Shown here: one piece after another, positions 35,862 through 44,578 of the stretch
Numbering within the stretch: position 1 is the stretch's first letter
How the letters are laid out: every line of letters begins with the position of its first letter
NCBI RefSeq assembly: GCF_002148795.1
Contig: NZ_MPOB01000014.1
Span: 1-61,174, forward strand
DNA length: 61,174 nucleotides
Source of the DNA: Oceanibaculum nanhaiense
GTDB lineage: Bacteria > Pseudomonadota > Alphaproteobacteria > Oceanibaculales > Oceanibaculaceae
Direction: 5' to 3'
The notes under the pieces: generated by a model
The model's database searches: none
What the model saw: only the letters and a program-made list of their open reading frames with translations
Told to the model about the DNA's origin: nothing
Position numbers and translations under genes: made by a program

Positions 35862-36691
35862 TCGCCACCCTTTTCAGCTTCCGCAACAAGCGCGCCAATG
35901 CGCTGATCGGCGGCGCGCTGATGGCCGTGATCCTGGGGGCGGCCGCGCTGGCGCTGGTCTGGACGCCGTTCGATCCGCTGGGGATCAATCTGCGCGCGCG
36001 CTTTGCTCCTCCATCGTCCGCCCATCTGTTCGGCGCCGACGAGTTCGGCCGCGATGTGCTGAGCCGGGCGATGGCCGGCGCGCTCAGCAGCACCTCGATC
36101 TCCTTCCTCACGGTTTCCTTCGCAGTGATCTGCGGTACCGCGGTCGGCGTCGTCACCGGCTATGTAAGGGGCTGGACCGACCGCGCGATCATGACGGTGA
36201 ACGACACGCTGCTGGCGTTTCCCGGCATGCTGCTGGCGCTGGGGCTGATGGCGGTCATCGGGCCGAACCGCTATGGCATCATCCTGGCGCTGGGCATTGC
36301 CTATACGCCGTCGGTTGTGCGCGTGGTGCGCGGCACGGTGATGTCGATCCGCGAGCGCGAATATGTCGAGGCCTCGCGGGTGCTGGGCAATGGCGAGATC
36401 TACACCATGGCCCGCCATGTGTTGCCGAATGCCATCGCCCCGATCGCGGTACTGGCGACCAGCATGTTCGGCTGGGTGATCCTGTCGGAGAGCGCGCTGT
36501 CCTTCCTCGGCCTCGGCGTGCCGCCGCCGGCCCCGACCTGGGGCAACATGCTGGCGGGTGCCAGGCCCTATCTCGAAAGCGCGCCCTGGCTCGGCATCGC
36601 GCCTGGCCTGTGCATCGCGGTCACGCTGCTGGGCATCAATCTGCTGGGTGACGCGCTGCGCGACCGGCTTGATCCCCGGATGGCGCAATAG
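35858..36691 (+). CDS. Dipeptide-type ABC transporter permease (DppC-like)
   Basis: A 277-residue permease pairing with the DppB-like protein. Typical DppC marks are HLFGADEFGRDVLSRAMAGA in the N-terminal third and the EAA loop EYVEASRVLGNGEIYTMARHVLPNA near residue 170, ending LGINLLGDALRDRLDPRM. ATGA overlap with the upstream gene. Its stop region is followed by an 11-bp duplication that makes a tiny reading frame touching the next start. Confidence 0.95.
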   Translation: MIATLFSFRNKRANALIGGALMAVILGAAALALVWTPFDPLGINLRARFAPPSSAHLFGADEFGRDVLSRAMAGALSSTSISFLTVSFAVICGTAVGVVTGYVRGWTDRAIMTVNDTLLAFPGMLLALGLMAVIGPNRYGIILALGIAYTPSVVRVVRGTVMSIREREYVEASRVLGNGEIYTMARHVLPNAIAPIAVLATSMFGWVILSESALSFLGLGVPPPAPTWGNMLAGARPYLESAPWLGIAPGLCIAVTLLGINLLGDALRDRLDPRMAQ

Positions 36692-36704
36692 GAATGGCGC
36701 AATA

Positions 36705-38306
36705 ATGACGAGCGTTCTGGACATCACGAATCTGAAGATCGGCGTGCCGGGCGCCGGACTCGTCGTCGATGATGTGTCCTTCTCGGTCGGTGCCGGCGAG
36801 GTGGTGGCCGTGGTCGGCGAATCCGGCAGCGGCAAGACCATGGTCGCGCGCTCCGTGCTGGGCCTGTTGCCGCCGGGGCTGGTGCGCGTGGCGGGCGGCA
36901 TCGCGCTGTCCGGCGAGGCCATCGAGGACGCCCCCTGGCACCGCCTGCGGAAGTTGCGCGGCGGCGAGATCGGCATGGTGTTCCAGGAGCCCATGGTGTC
37001 GCTGAACCCGGCCTTGCGCATTGGCGCGCAGATGGAGGAGGGGCTGACGATCCACCGTCCCGGTATGGGCCGGGCGGAACGCCGCGCGCTCTGCGCCGAG
37101 ATGCTGCGCCGGGTTGGCATCGAGGATGCGGAACGCTGCTTGCTGGCATTCCCGCATGAATTCTCCGGCGGCATGCGCCAGCGCATGATGCTGGCCTCCG
37201 TCATGATGCTGAAGCCGCGCCTGCTGGTCGCCGACGAGCCGACCACGGCGCTGGACAGCCTGACCCAGCGCGAGGTGCTGGATCTGATGGTCGGGCTGAC
37301 CCGCGAGATGGGCACGGCGGTGCTGCTGATCACCCACGATCTCGGTGTGGTGGCGCGCTACAGCCAGCGTTGTGTCGTTCTGGAGAAGGGCAGGCTGGTG
37401 GAATCCGGCCCCACCGCGCAGGTGATCGGCGCGCCGCGAGAGCTCTACACGAGGCGGCTGGTCGAGGCGATTCCGCGCCCGCGGCCGCGCGACGGCGCAG
37501 AGCGTGCCGGCGAGGTGGTGCTGGCGGTGGAGAAGCTGCACGTCACCTTCCGGCGGCGCGGCGGGCTGTTCCAGCGCGCCACCGATATGCGGGCGGTAAA
37601 GGGTGTCGATCTGACGGTGCGGGCGGGCGAGACAGTGGCCGTGGTCGGCGGCAGCGGATCGGGCAAGACCACGCTGGGAAGGGCCATCCTGCGCCTGGTC
37701 AAACCCTCGGGCGGCACCATCCGCTTCAAAGGCATGCCGCTGCTGCAGGCGGGCCGGGCCGGGATGCACAGTTTCCGCATGGCCTGCCAACTGATTTCGC
37801 AGGATCCGTATTCCTCACTCGATCCGCGCATGCGTGTCGGCGACATCGTCGGCGAGCCGTTGCGCCTGCTGGACGGGATGAGCGCCAACGGCAAACACGC
37901 CCGCATCGAGGAGGCGCTGGTCGAGGTTGGGCTGGCCGATTACGGGCGGCGCTTTCCGCACCAGCTGTCCGGCGGGCAGCGCCAGCGCGTCGCCATCGCC
38001 CGGGCATTGATCCGGCGGCCGGAGCTGGTGATCGCCGACGAGCCGATCAGCGCGCTGGACATGACGATCCAGAAGCAGATCCTAGACCTGCTTGAGAGCC
38101 TGCAGCGCAGCCACGGCTTTTCCTGCCTGTTCATCAGCCATGACCTCGCCGCCGTGCGGCAGATCGCCAACCGGGTGATCGTCATGCAGGAGGGGTGCAT
38201 CGTCGAGCAGGGCGAGACCGAGGCGGTGTTCGAACGCTCCGACCATCCCTATACCCGCGCCCTGCTGGAGGCCTCGCCGGCGCTGGCCCTCAGCCGGGGG
38301 CGCTGA
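36705..38306 (+). CDS. Dipeptide-type ABC transporter ATPase, DppD-DppF fused in one chain
   Basis: A 533-residue protein with two complete nucleotide-binding domains. Domain 1 (about 1-250) has GESGSGKTM, FSGGMRQRMMLASVMM and LLVADEPTTALD; domain 2 (about 265-530) has GGSGSGKTTLGRAIL, LSGGQRQRVAIARALI and LVIADEPISALD. Fused two-domain ATPases of this length are common in alphaproteobacterial peptide importers (GsiA/YejF type). Start at MTSVLDITNLKIG, where TAATG couples it to a three-codon upstream frame. Last gene of the importer operon. Confidence 0.94.
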   Translation: MTSVLDITNLKIGVPGAGLVVDDVSFSVGAGEVVAVVGESGSGKTMVARSVLGLLPPGLVRVAGGIALSGEAIEDAPWHRLRKLRGGEIGMVFQEPMVSLNPALRIGAQMEEGLTIHRPGMGRAERRALCAEMLRRVGIEDAERCLLAFPHEFSGGMRQRMMLASVMMLKPRLLVADEPTTALDSLTQREVLDLMVGLTREMGTAVLLITHDLGVVARYSQRCVVLEKGRLVESGPTAQVIGAPRELYTRRLVEAIPRPRPRDGAERAGEVVLAVEKLHVTFRRRGGLFQRATDMRAVKGVDLTVRAGETVAVVGGSGSGKTTLGRAILRLVKPSGGTIRFKGMPLLQAGRAGMHSFRMACQLISQDPYSSLDPRMRVGDIVGEPLRLLDGMSANGKHARIEEALVEVGLADYGRRFPHQLSGGQRQRVAIARALIRRPELVIADEPISALDMTIQKQILDLLESLQRSHGFSCLFISHDLAAVRQIANRVIVMQEGCIVEQGETEAVFERSDHPYTRALLEASPALALSRGR

Positions 38307-38326
38307 ACCGGGGGCGCGCTCTGTCG

Positions 38327-38758
38327 TCAGGATGGCGTTTTCGGACGATAGAATCGTTGCTCCCGGTTGATGAGCTGGCAATGACGATGCGCGATGCCCA
38401 GTTCCAGGCTCTGCGCGATACGGGACGCCTTTTCCACGAACAGGCGGGCCGCGGCCGGCGGGCAGATTTCCGCCGCTGTTTCGGCGAAGATTTCGAGCCA
38501 GCGGTCGAAATGGTCTGCATCGATCGGCAGGGCGATGTGCTTTTGCATCGGATTGCCACTGTAGCGGCCGGTCATCAGCGTGACCGACGACCAGAAGGCA
38601 AACATGCGCTGCAGATGCGGTTCCCAGGCGTCGATGCGAGAGGCGAAGATCGGTCCCAGCAGTTCGTCGGCCCGGATATTCTCATAGAAGCGCCGGACCA
38701 GCCTCTCGATCATCGCCTCGTCGATACCGGTTTTGCTGGGGCTGTGGTAGTCGGACAC
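38327..38758 (-). CDS. Group III truncated haemoglobin
   Basis: A 143-residue haem protein. Marks of the group are LVRRFYENIRADELLGPIF (likely B10 Tyr25), MFAFWSSVTLMTGRYSGNP, proximal His74 in MQKH and Trp87 in HFDRWL. The Campylobacter Ctb protein of this group helps in oxygen and nitric oxide stress. Here an NsrR-like regulator is divergent and an NsrR-like operator lies between, which fits induction by nitric oxide. It converges closely on the peptide importer operon (20 bases). The C-terminal tail after residue 125 is basic and not conserved. Confidence 0.93.
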   Translation of the reverse strand: MSDYHSPSKTGIDEAMIERLVRRFYENIRADELLGPIFASRIDAWEPHLQRMFAFWSSVTLMTGRYSGNPMQKHIALPIDADHFDRWLEIFAETAAEICPPAAARLFVEKASRIAQSLELGIAHRHCQLINREQRFYRPKTPS

Positions 38759-38803
38759 GGCAATCTCATCGTGCTGAAAGCATGAATGGACGGTAATTCA
38801 AGA

Positions 38804-38826
38804 AAGATGTATTGTAAATATGTCTT
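38804..38826. promoter_or_regulatory. NsrR-like operator
   Basis: AAGATGTAT, five bases, ATATGTCTT makes a 23-bp imperfect dyad (7 of 9 positions per arm) close to the enterobacterial NsrR consensus with AAGATG and CATCTT ends. It lies 46 bases upstream of the truncated haemoglobin start and 109 from the regulator start. Confidence 0.6.
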
Positions 38827-38934
38827 TATTGAACAAAGTCGCTTTCCTGTCGGCTTTCCGTGCCGGGCGATAGGACATACTCTCGCCTGCAGAAGAGGAA
38901 TAACCATGCAGCCTGCCGGAGCCTGTGACGTGCC

Positions 38935-39381
38935 ATGCGCCTGACCGCATTTTCCGACTACGCATTACGGGTTCTGATGTATGCCGCGACGGTCGATGAC
39001 CGGCTCGTCACCATTGAGGAGACGGCGCGGGTCTATGGCATCTCTCGGGCGCATCTGATGAAGGTCGTGAATATCCTGATCCGGGCGGGCTATTTGCGCG
39101 GGGTACGCGGGCGCACCGGCGGCTTCGCCCTGGCCAGCCCGCCGGAGGAGATCAATCTGGGCGCTGTGGTCAGGGCAACCGAGCCTGATTTCGCCCTGGT
39201 CGAATGTTTCGTCGCGGAGGGTCGGTGTCTGGTTTCTGGCTGCTGCAAGCTTCCAGCGGTTCTGAACGAAGCGCTGGAAGCGTTCGTGACCACACTGGAC
39301 CGTTACACGCTGGCCGATATCGCTCTCACCCGGCGCGATTTCGACCTGGCAGCATCGGCTGGCACGGCCAGCGGTGACTGA
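38935..39381 (+). CDS. nsrR: Rrf2-family regulator, NsrR-like
   Basis: A 148-residue winged-helix protein beginning MRLTAFSDYALRVLMYAA, as NsrR does. Cluster ligands are probably Cys91, Cys98 and Cys103 or Cys104 (VECFVAEGRCLVSGCCKL); NsrR uses three Cys to hold an Fe-S cluster that reacts with nitric oxide. The double Cys at 103-104 is slightly unusual. Divergent from the truncated haemoglobin, with a matching operator between. IscR-like identity is less likely given the MRLTAFSDYA start and Cys spacing. Confidence 0.88.
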   Translation: MRLTAFSDYALRVLMYAATVDDRLVTIEETARVYGISRAHLMKVVNILIRAGYLRGVRGRTGGFALASPPEEINLGAVVRATEPDFALVECFVAEGRCLVSGCCKLPAVLNEALEAFVTTLDRYTLADIALTRRDFDLAASAGTASGD

Positions 39382-39513
39382 AACAACGGCTGGCAGCCTG
39401 CCAATTGATGTGAATATCCGCTTTCGAACTCGATAATCAATAAGCCGCCACGCTGTCCAAGACGGTGGGGACCATCTCTGATCAATAACAACCTTACCGT
39501 GGTGCCCGGGTCG

Positions 39514-41169
39514 TCAGAGGCGAAAGCGAACTCCAGGGCGGGCCAGCCCGCCGCTTTGCGCCATCACGGTGCCGTCCGCCCGCCAGCAGGCCGCCCCTGT
39601 CATCATCCCGTCTTCTTCGAAAGCGATGGCGTTCATGCCGCCGCCTACGGTCTTGACCAGGCGTACCTCCCGGCCCTGCTTCACAAGCGCTTCTTCCATA
39701 TCCGCGTAGGCCGGTTCCAGTTCGATATGGTGGCCTTCCGTCCAGAGCCGCGGTGCCTCGACGGCCTGCTGGAGGCTCATCCGGTGATCGATGAGGTTCA
39801 CAATGGCCTGCATCGCCGACGGGAAAATGCGCACCCCGCCCGGCAAACCCAGCGCGAAGACGGGGCGATCCTCCTTCAGGATGATCATTGGCGCCATCGC
39901 TGTCGGCACCCGTTTGCCAGGGGCGATCGACATCGCCTTACCGGGGCGCGGATCGTAGTTCAGCATGTAGTTATTGGGAATAATGCCGGTGCCGGGAACC
40001 ATGATGCGTGCGCCGAACAGACTGTTGATCGTATGTGTGGCGGCGACGATATTCCCGTCACGGTCGGCCGCTGTGACATGCGTGGTGTCGCGGCTTTCAT
40101 GAAGCGAAGGATGCGGCGCCGGCCTTTCCTTCATCCGCTGCAGGCAGGTGCGGGCATAGTCCTTCGAAATATAGCGTTCCACAGGCACATTGACGAAATC
40201 GGGGTCGCCAGATGCGGTGCGCCGGTCTTCGAAGGCAATGCGGATCACCTCGGCCAACAGGCCGAGAGACTCCACGCTGCCGAAACCCATGGCGGCGACG
40301 TCGAAACTCTCCAGCATGTTCAGCATTTGAACGATGTGCACGCCGGATGAGGCCGGTGGCGGCGGACCGGCGATGGTGTGTCCGCGATATGTGCCGAAGA
40401 CCGCCTCGCGTTCGATGGCGGTATAGGAAACAAGATCTTCCAGCGTCAGAACACCGGCGTCCGGACCGCCGGTCTGCAGCCGATCGATCAGGGCGCGCCC
40501 CAGCGCCTCGCCATACAGCGCCGATGCGCCTTCCGCCTGCACCTGTCGCAGGCTGTCGGCATAGTCACCCATCACCATGCGGCTGCCCGGTTCCGCCGGG
40601 GTGCCGCCCGGCAGCATCAGCCGTGCGATCTCTGCATCCGCCGCAAGATCAGCCTGATGCTCTTTGATCGCGCCATTCAGATAGTGACTGACGGTGAAGC
40701 CGCGTTTCGCGGCCTGTATCGCCGGTTCGACCACGTCGGCAAAGGGCAGTTTGCCGTATTTTTCCTGCATCAGGCACCAGCCGCGCAGATTTCCCGGAAC
40801 GGCGACGGCCGATGGTCCGACGAGATTGCGCCGATCAAGCGTGTCGCTGTATTGCTCGGGACGGTCGGAAACGGGTGTGAACATCGTCGGGTGCATTGCT
40901 GCCCCCGCAGTTGACAGCGCGTCGATCACCACATGGCGGCCGTCACTCAGCCTTATGTGCGAAATCCCGCCACCCGCGATCCCCACCATCATCGGCTCGA
41001 CAACGGTGAGTGTCAGCAGCGCCGCGACGGCGGCATCGATGGCATTCCCGCCAGCCGCCAGCATCTCGCTGCCCGCCGCTGTGCCGAGCGGAGAATTCGT
41101 CACGACAATGCCCAAATCACCTGAGGCCGAGCGCTTTTCGCAGGTGAAGGGCAGTTTTTTGCGGATCAA
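39514..41169 (-). CDS. ggt: Gamma-glutamyltransferase
   Basis: A 551-residue Ntn-hydrolase. The autocleavage and catalytic residue is Thr362 in SRDTTHVTAADRDGN; the N-terminal half has TNSPLGTAAGSEMLAAGGNAIDAAVA and the glycine-rich GPPPPASSGVHI. Ends PGGVRIFPSAMQAIVNLIDH then a short tail. It transfers or hydrolyses gamma-glutamyl groups of glutathione and similar amides. Most bacterial homologues are periplasmic; here the N-terminus (MIRKKLPFTCEKRSASG) has no signal peptide, so a cytoplasmic role is likely. Stands alone. Confidence 0.92.
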   Translation of the reverse strand: MIRKKLPFTCEKRSASGDLGIVVTNSPLGTAAGSEMLAAGGNAIDAAVAALLTLTVVEPMMVGIAGGGISHIRLSDGRHVVIDALSTAGAAMHPTMFTPVSDRPEQYSDTLDRRNLVGPSAVAVPGNLRGWCLMQEKYGKLPFADVVEPAIQAAKRGFTVSHYLNGAIKEHQADLAADAEIARLMLPGGTPAEPGSRMVMGDYADSLRQVQAEGASALYGEALGRALIDRLQTGGPDAGVLTLEDLVSYTAIEREAVFGTYRGHTIAGPPPPASSGVHIVQMLNMLESFDVAAMGFGSVESLGLLAEVIRIAFEDRRTASGDPDFVNVPVERYISKDYARTCLQRMKERPAPHPSLHESRDTTHVTAADRDGNIVAATHTINSLFGARIMVPGTGIIPNNYMLNYDPRPGKAMSIAPGKRVPTAMAPMIILKEDRPVFALGLPGGVRIFPSAMQAIVNLIDHRMSLQQAVEAPRLWTEGHHIELEPAYADMEEALVKQGREVRLVKTVGGGMNAIAFEEDGMMTGAACWRADGTVMAQSGGLARPGVRFRL

Positions 41170-41524
41170 CGGAATCTCCCGGTTTTCACGAGGATTGGAC
41201 CCATAGCGCCTTCGGTCGCGCCTGTAGGGAGCCGAAGCCCAGGAGCGAGGTTTTCAAGACAATGGCGTTCAAGGCCAAGACTTTAGAGCCTGGGAGTATC
41301 GCTGTCCGGTAGATAAATAATCAATGCTGCAATGCGCGTATCTTGTGATCCGTCTTTGGAATATCCCGCCCCGGTGTCGCGCAGCGGCATCATGCCTGTC
41401 CTCGCCATCCGCAACCTCTGCGGCGTGTCACCGGCTCCCTTAGGTTGCTGCCGGTTTGATGAGATCGCCGGCATCCATCTTTACAGCTGGATGCCGGCGT
41501 GGCCCGCCAGCGTGACCGGGCTTC
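41170..41524. other. Intergenic region between ggt and the Ugp-like operon
   Basis: About 355 bases. It should hold the ggt promoter (AT-rich stretch near 41310-41330) and the terminator of the minus-strand transporter operon at 41467-41498. No gene-like frame or repeat was seen elsewhere in it. Confidence 0.5.
41467..41498 (-). terminator. Terminator of the Ugp-like operon
   Basis: GCCGGCATCCA pairs perfectly with TGGATGCCGGC around a 10-base loop, 27 bases after the phosphodiesterase stop on the minus strand. A T run is lacking. Confidence 0.6.
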
Positions 41525-42370
41525 TTATTCCGCGGCGGAAAGTCGGGCTTCCTGCTCGTCCCAGAAGCCGTATTCCACGTCGCGCAGGTTGAACTTCCGG
41601 CTGTCGTCCAGGAAGTCGTGGAAATGGATGACAACCTGCTCCGGCTCGACCAGCACGATGGCGTAGGCCGGCGGTTCGTGGCTGCCGGGAACGCCTTCGA
41701 CATCGTCGTTGAAATCCAGCCAGACCTGGTGGCTCATGGCGCGCAGGGTGGAAAACGGCACGCCGCGCCAGGAGCCGGAGATCGGCCGGTGCACATGGCC
41801 GAAGAAGACGTGCCGGATGCGCGGCAGATGAGGCGTCATCCGGGCGTTGAACAGGTCGCGCTGCATCAGCCCGATGCGGTCCATCGCCGGCACGCCCAGC
41901 AGCAGCGGCGGATGATGCATGAACAGGAAGACCGGCGCGTCGCCGCTTTCCGCGAGCCGCGCTTCCAGCCAGTCCAGCCGGGCCTCGTCGTACCAGCCGG
42001 CATGAGTGCCGGCCTTGGTGGTGTCGAGGAAGATCAGCCGTCCGGCCTCGGTATCGCGCACGCTCTGCACCGCGCCGGTTTCGTCCACCGGCACGTCCGG
42101 GAAGAATTCGCGAAACGCCGCGTTGGTGTCGTGGTTGCCGACGATCAGCTGCACCGGCACGGTCAGCGCGTCCAGCGACTGGCGCAGCGCCTGGAACGCC
42201 TCGCGGTCGCCGAAATGCGTCAGATCGCCGGTGATGACGGCAAGGTCGGCGTCGCCATGATTGCGGTTGATGTCGGCGATGCAGGCATCCAGCCGTGCCT
42301 TGGGATCGAGACCGTAGAGCAGCTCGCCCGCGCGCACGAAGTGGGTATCGGTCAGATGGATCAGTTTCAT
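41525..42370 (-). CDS. Class III metallophosphoesterase, GpdQ-like phosphodiesterase
   Basis: A 281-residue cytosolic phosphodiesterase. The binuclear metal motifs are LTDTHF (residues ~5-10), ITGDLTHFGD, VGNHDT, FMHHPPLLLGVPAMD and FGHVHRP. The FLGDL-like and MHHPPL...MD pattern is that of GpdQ and related cAMP/glycerophosphodiester enzymes. Start at MKLIHLTDTHF; the Met one codon earlier is equally possible. It closes a Ugp-like importer operon, which suggests it hydrolyses the imported phosphodiester inside the cell. A second enzyme of this type ends the operon at 57553. Confidence 0.9.
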   Translation of the reverse strand: MKLIHLTDTHFVRAGELLYGLDPKARLDACIADINRNHGDADLAVITGDLTHFGDREAFQALRQSLDALTVPVQLIVGNHDTNAAFREFFPDVPVDETGAVQSVRDTEAGRLIFLDTTKAGTHAGWYDEARLDWLEARLAESGDAPVFLFMHHPPLLLGVPAMDRIGLMQRDLFNARMTPHLPRIRHVFFGHVHRPISGSWRGVPFSTLRAMSHQVWLDFNDDVEGVPGSHEPPAYAIVLVEPEQVVIHFHDFLDDSRKFNLRDVEYGFWDEQEARLSAAE

Positions 42371-42391
42371 CATCAGCTCTTTCAGCAAAGC

Positions 42392-42415
42392 GGGGCCGGC
42401 CTCGCGGCCGGCCCC
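42392..42415 (-). terminator. Perfect hairpin between the UgpB-like gene and the phosphodiesterase
   Basis: GGGGCCGGCC pairs with GGCCGGCCCC around TCGC, 20 bases after the binding-protein stop. Likely an intercistronic stabiliser or attenuator. Confidence 0.6.
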
Positions 42416-42434
42416 GGCAGGTCGAGGCGAGGGG

Positions 42435-43706
42435 TCAGCTGGCCTTCTTCGGCAGCAGCTTCTGGACGTCGCGGGTCATGCCCTCCAGCACCTTCTCCGG
42501 CTCGCTGGAGCGGCTGCGGGTGACGATGGAGTTCATGTGGTCCTTGATCACGTCGGTGATCTTCAGGCCGTTCTCACCCGGGAAGGCGTACCATTTGGTG
42601 AGGATCGGCAGCTGCTTCACGGCGGTGTAGTTGTTCGGATTCTGGACGTAGAAATCCTTCAGATACACGTCGTTGGCGACCTTGTTCGGCGGCATGTAGC
42701 CGGTGGTCTTCGCCATGATCGACGCGCCCAGCGGGCCGGTGGCGAACTTGATGAACTCCCAGGCGGCCTTCTGCTTCGCCTTGTCGGTGGAGACGATCAT
42801 GGCGACGTTGCCGCCGGCCGGCAGGCGGCCGCTGCCCGGCTTCACGTCCGGGAAGACATGGGTCTTCAGCTTGAACTTGCCGCCGATCATGCCGGTGGTC
42901 TTGGCAAGGTCGGAGGTCGAGGTGATGTGCACGCCGGTCTTGCCGGCGGCGAAGGTGGCGCGGGCGTCGGCCTGCGACAGGTTCGGCATGTTCGCCTCAG
43001 TGACGAAGCGGGCCAGCGTCTTCATCGCGAACTGGCCTTCCGGACCGTCGAAGGCGACCTTGCTCTCATCGGCGTTCAGCATGGTGCCGCCCTGGGCAAA
43101 GACCGGGGCCTGCCACAGCCAGTTGCCGGTGATGTCCCAGACATAGGTGATGCCGTTGATGTCCGGGCCCAGCGCGTCGATCTTCTTGGCCAGCGCGATG
43201 ACGCCGTCCCAGGTCGTCGGCAGGTTGGCGGGGTCGCCGCCGGCCTGCTTCACCAGATCGAGGTTCCAGTAGGTGATCGGCAGCGAGATGGCGAAGGGCA
43301 GGGCATAGACCTTGCCGTTCTGGGTGCCGATATCGAACATCGCCTGGTGGAAGCCTTCCTTCTCGAAGTCCTTCTCGGCCTTGATGAAATCATCCATCGG
43401 CACGGCGATGTCGCGGTCCACCAGGATGCGCACCCGGTTCAGGCCCTGGAAGGTGACGTCGGGCAGCTGGTTGGTCACCGCCTCGCGCAGGATCTTCTGG
43501 GTGCCTTCCTCGTAGGAATCATAGGCAGTGCGGAAGGTGACCTTGACGTCCGGGTTCTTCTTGGCGAATTCCGCCGCGATCTGCTTGTGGGTCTCATTGA
43601 ACAGTTCGCCATAGGGATACTGCACGACGATCTCGGTGGCGGCTTGCGCTGCACCGGCGGCCATGACGCCGGCGATGGCGACGCTGGCAAGAAGGTTCTT
43701 CAGCAT
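42435..43706 (-). CDS. Family 1 ABC transporter substrate-binding protein, UgpB-like
   Basis: A 423-residue periplasmic protein. Signal peptide MLKNLLASVAIAGVMAAGAAQA. The mature chain opens TEIVVQYPYGELFNETHKQIAAEFAKKNPDVKV, and later LPFAISLPITYWNLDLVKQAGG and MGPLGASIMAKTTGYMP-type helices are normal for family 1. AAAGGAGT precedes the ATG. The adjoining permeases, MalK-type ATPase and phosphodiesterase resemble the glycerol-3-phosphate (Ugp) system; a glycerophosphodiester ligand is inferred. Confidence 0.9.
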   Translation of the reverse strand: MLKNLLASVAIAGVMAAGAAQAATEIVVQYPYGELFNETHKQIAAEFAKKNPDVKVTFRTAYDSYEEGTQKILREAVTNQLPDVTFQGLNRVRILVDRDIAVPMDDFIKAEKDFEKEGFHQAMFDIGTQNGKVYALPFAISLPITYWNLDLVKQAGGDPANLPTTWDGVIALAKKIDALGPDINGITYVWDITGNWLWQAPVFAQGGTMLNADESKVAFDGPEGQFAMKTLARFVTEANMPNLSQADARATFAAGKTGVHITSTSDLAKTTGMIGGKFKLKTHVFPDVKPGSGRLPAGGNVAMIVSTDKAKQKAAWEFIKFATGPLGASIMAKTTGYMPPNKVANDVYLKDFYVQNPNNYTAVKQLPILTKWYAFPGENGLKITDVIKDHMNSIVTRSRSSEPEKVLEGMTRDVQKLLPKKAS

Positions 43707-43732
43707 GAGCGTTACTCCTTTCAGGGGTGGGA

Positions 43733-44578
43733 CTACTTCATGCCCGTCAGCGCGATGCCTTCGATGAACCGGCGCTGGGCCATCAGGAAGGCGATCACGA
43801 GAGGGGCGATGACAATGGTGGCCGCGGCCATCAGCGGGCCGAAATCCGTGCCGGCTTCCTGATTGCGGAAGGCGGCGACGCCGAGCGGCGGCGTCAGCAG
43901 ATGCTCGCTGTTGATGGCGATGAGCGGCCAGAAATAATCGTTCCAGTGGGCGACCACGGAGAAGATGCCGAAGGCGGTCAGCGCCGGGATGGCGGTCGGC
44001 AGCATGACGCGCCAGACGATGCCGAATTCCGAGATGCCGTCCATCCGCGCGGCGTCGATCAGATCATCCGGCACGGTCATGAAGAACTGCCGCATCAGGA
44101 AGATGCCGAACACCGAGATGGTGAAGGGCACCACCAGGGCTGCGTAGCTGTCGAGGATGCCGATCTGGTGAAACAGCAGGAACAGCGGCACCGAGATGGC
44201 GTGCGGCGGGATCAGCAGGCACAGCAGCACCACCGCGAACAGCGTCTGCTTGCCCCTGAAGCGCAGCTTCGACAGCGCATAGGCGCAGGGCAGGGCCACC
44301 AGCACCTGCAGCGCGAAGATCGAGATGGTGACGATCGCCCCGTTCAGCAGGAACCACAGCAGCGGCGCCTTGGTGAAGGCGGCGGTGTAATTCTCCACCA
44401 CTGCCAGCTGGTCGGGCCACAGGCGGATATGGTCGAGGAAGATTTCCGTCGACGGCTTCAGCGAGGTGGAGAGCATCCACACGAACGGGGCCAGCATGAA
44501 GGCGGCACCGGCCAGCAGCAGCGCATGGCGCAGAACGGCGAAGCCAAGGGTCGGGCCAAGGGTGGAGCGGGCACTCAT
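43733..44578 (-). CDS. Sugar-type ABC transporter permease, UgpE-like
   Basis: A 281-residue permease with six helices. Marks: FMLAPFVWMLSTSLKPSTEIF near the start and the EAA loop IDAARMDGISEFGIVWRVMLPTAIPAL near residues 174-200. Start at MSARSTLGP, whose ATG overlaps the stop of the other permease by 4 bases; a longer open frame upstream is the antisense-free shadow of that gene. It lies 26 bases before the UgpB-like gene. Confidence 0.93.
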   Translation of the reverse strand: MSARSTLGPTLGFAVLRHALLLAGAAFMLAPFVWMLSTSLKPSTEIFLDHIRLWPDQLAVVENYTAAFTKAPLLWFLLNGAIVTISIFALQVLVALPCAYALSKLRFRGKQTLFAVVLLCLLIPPHAISVPLFLLFHQIGILDSYAALVVPFTISVFGIFLMRQFFMTVPDDLIDAARMDGISEFGIVWRVMLPTAIPALTAFGIFSVVAHWNDYFWPLIAINSEHLLTPPLGVAAFRNQEAGTDFGPLMAAATIVIAPLVIAFLMAQRRFIEGIALTGMK

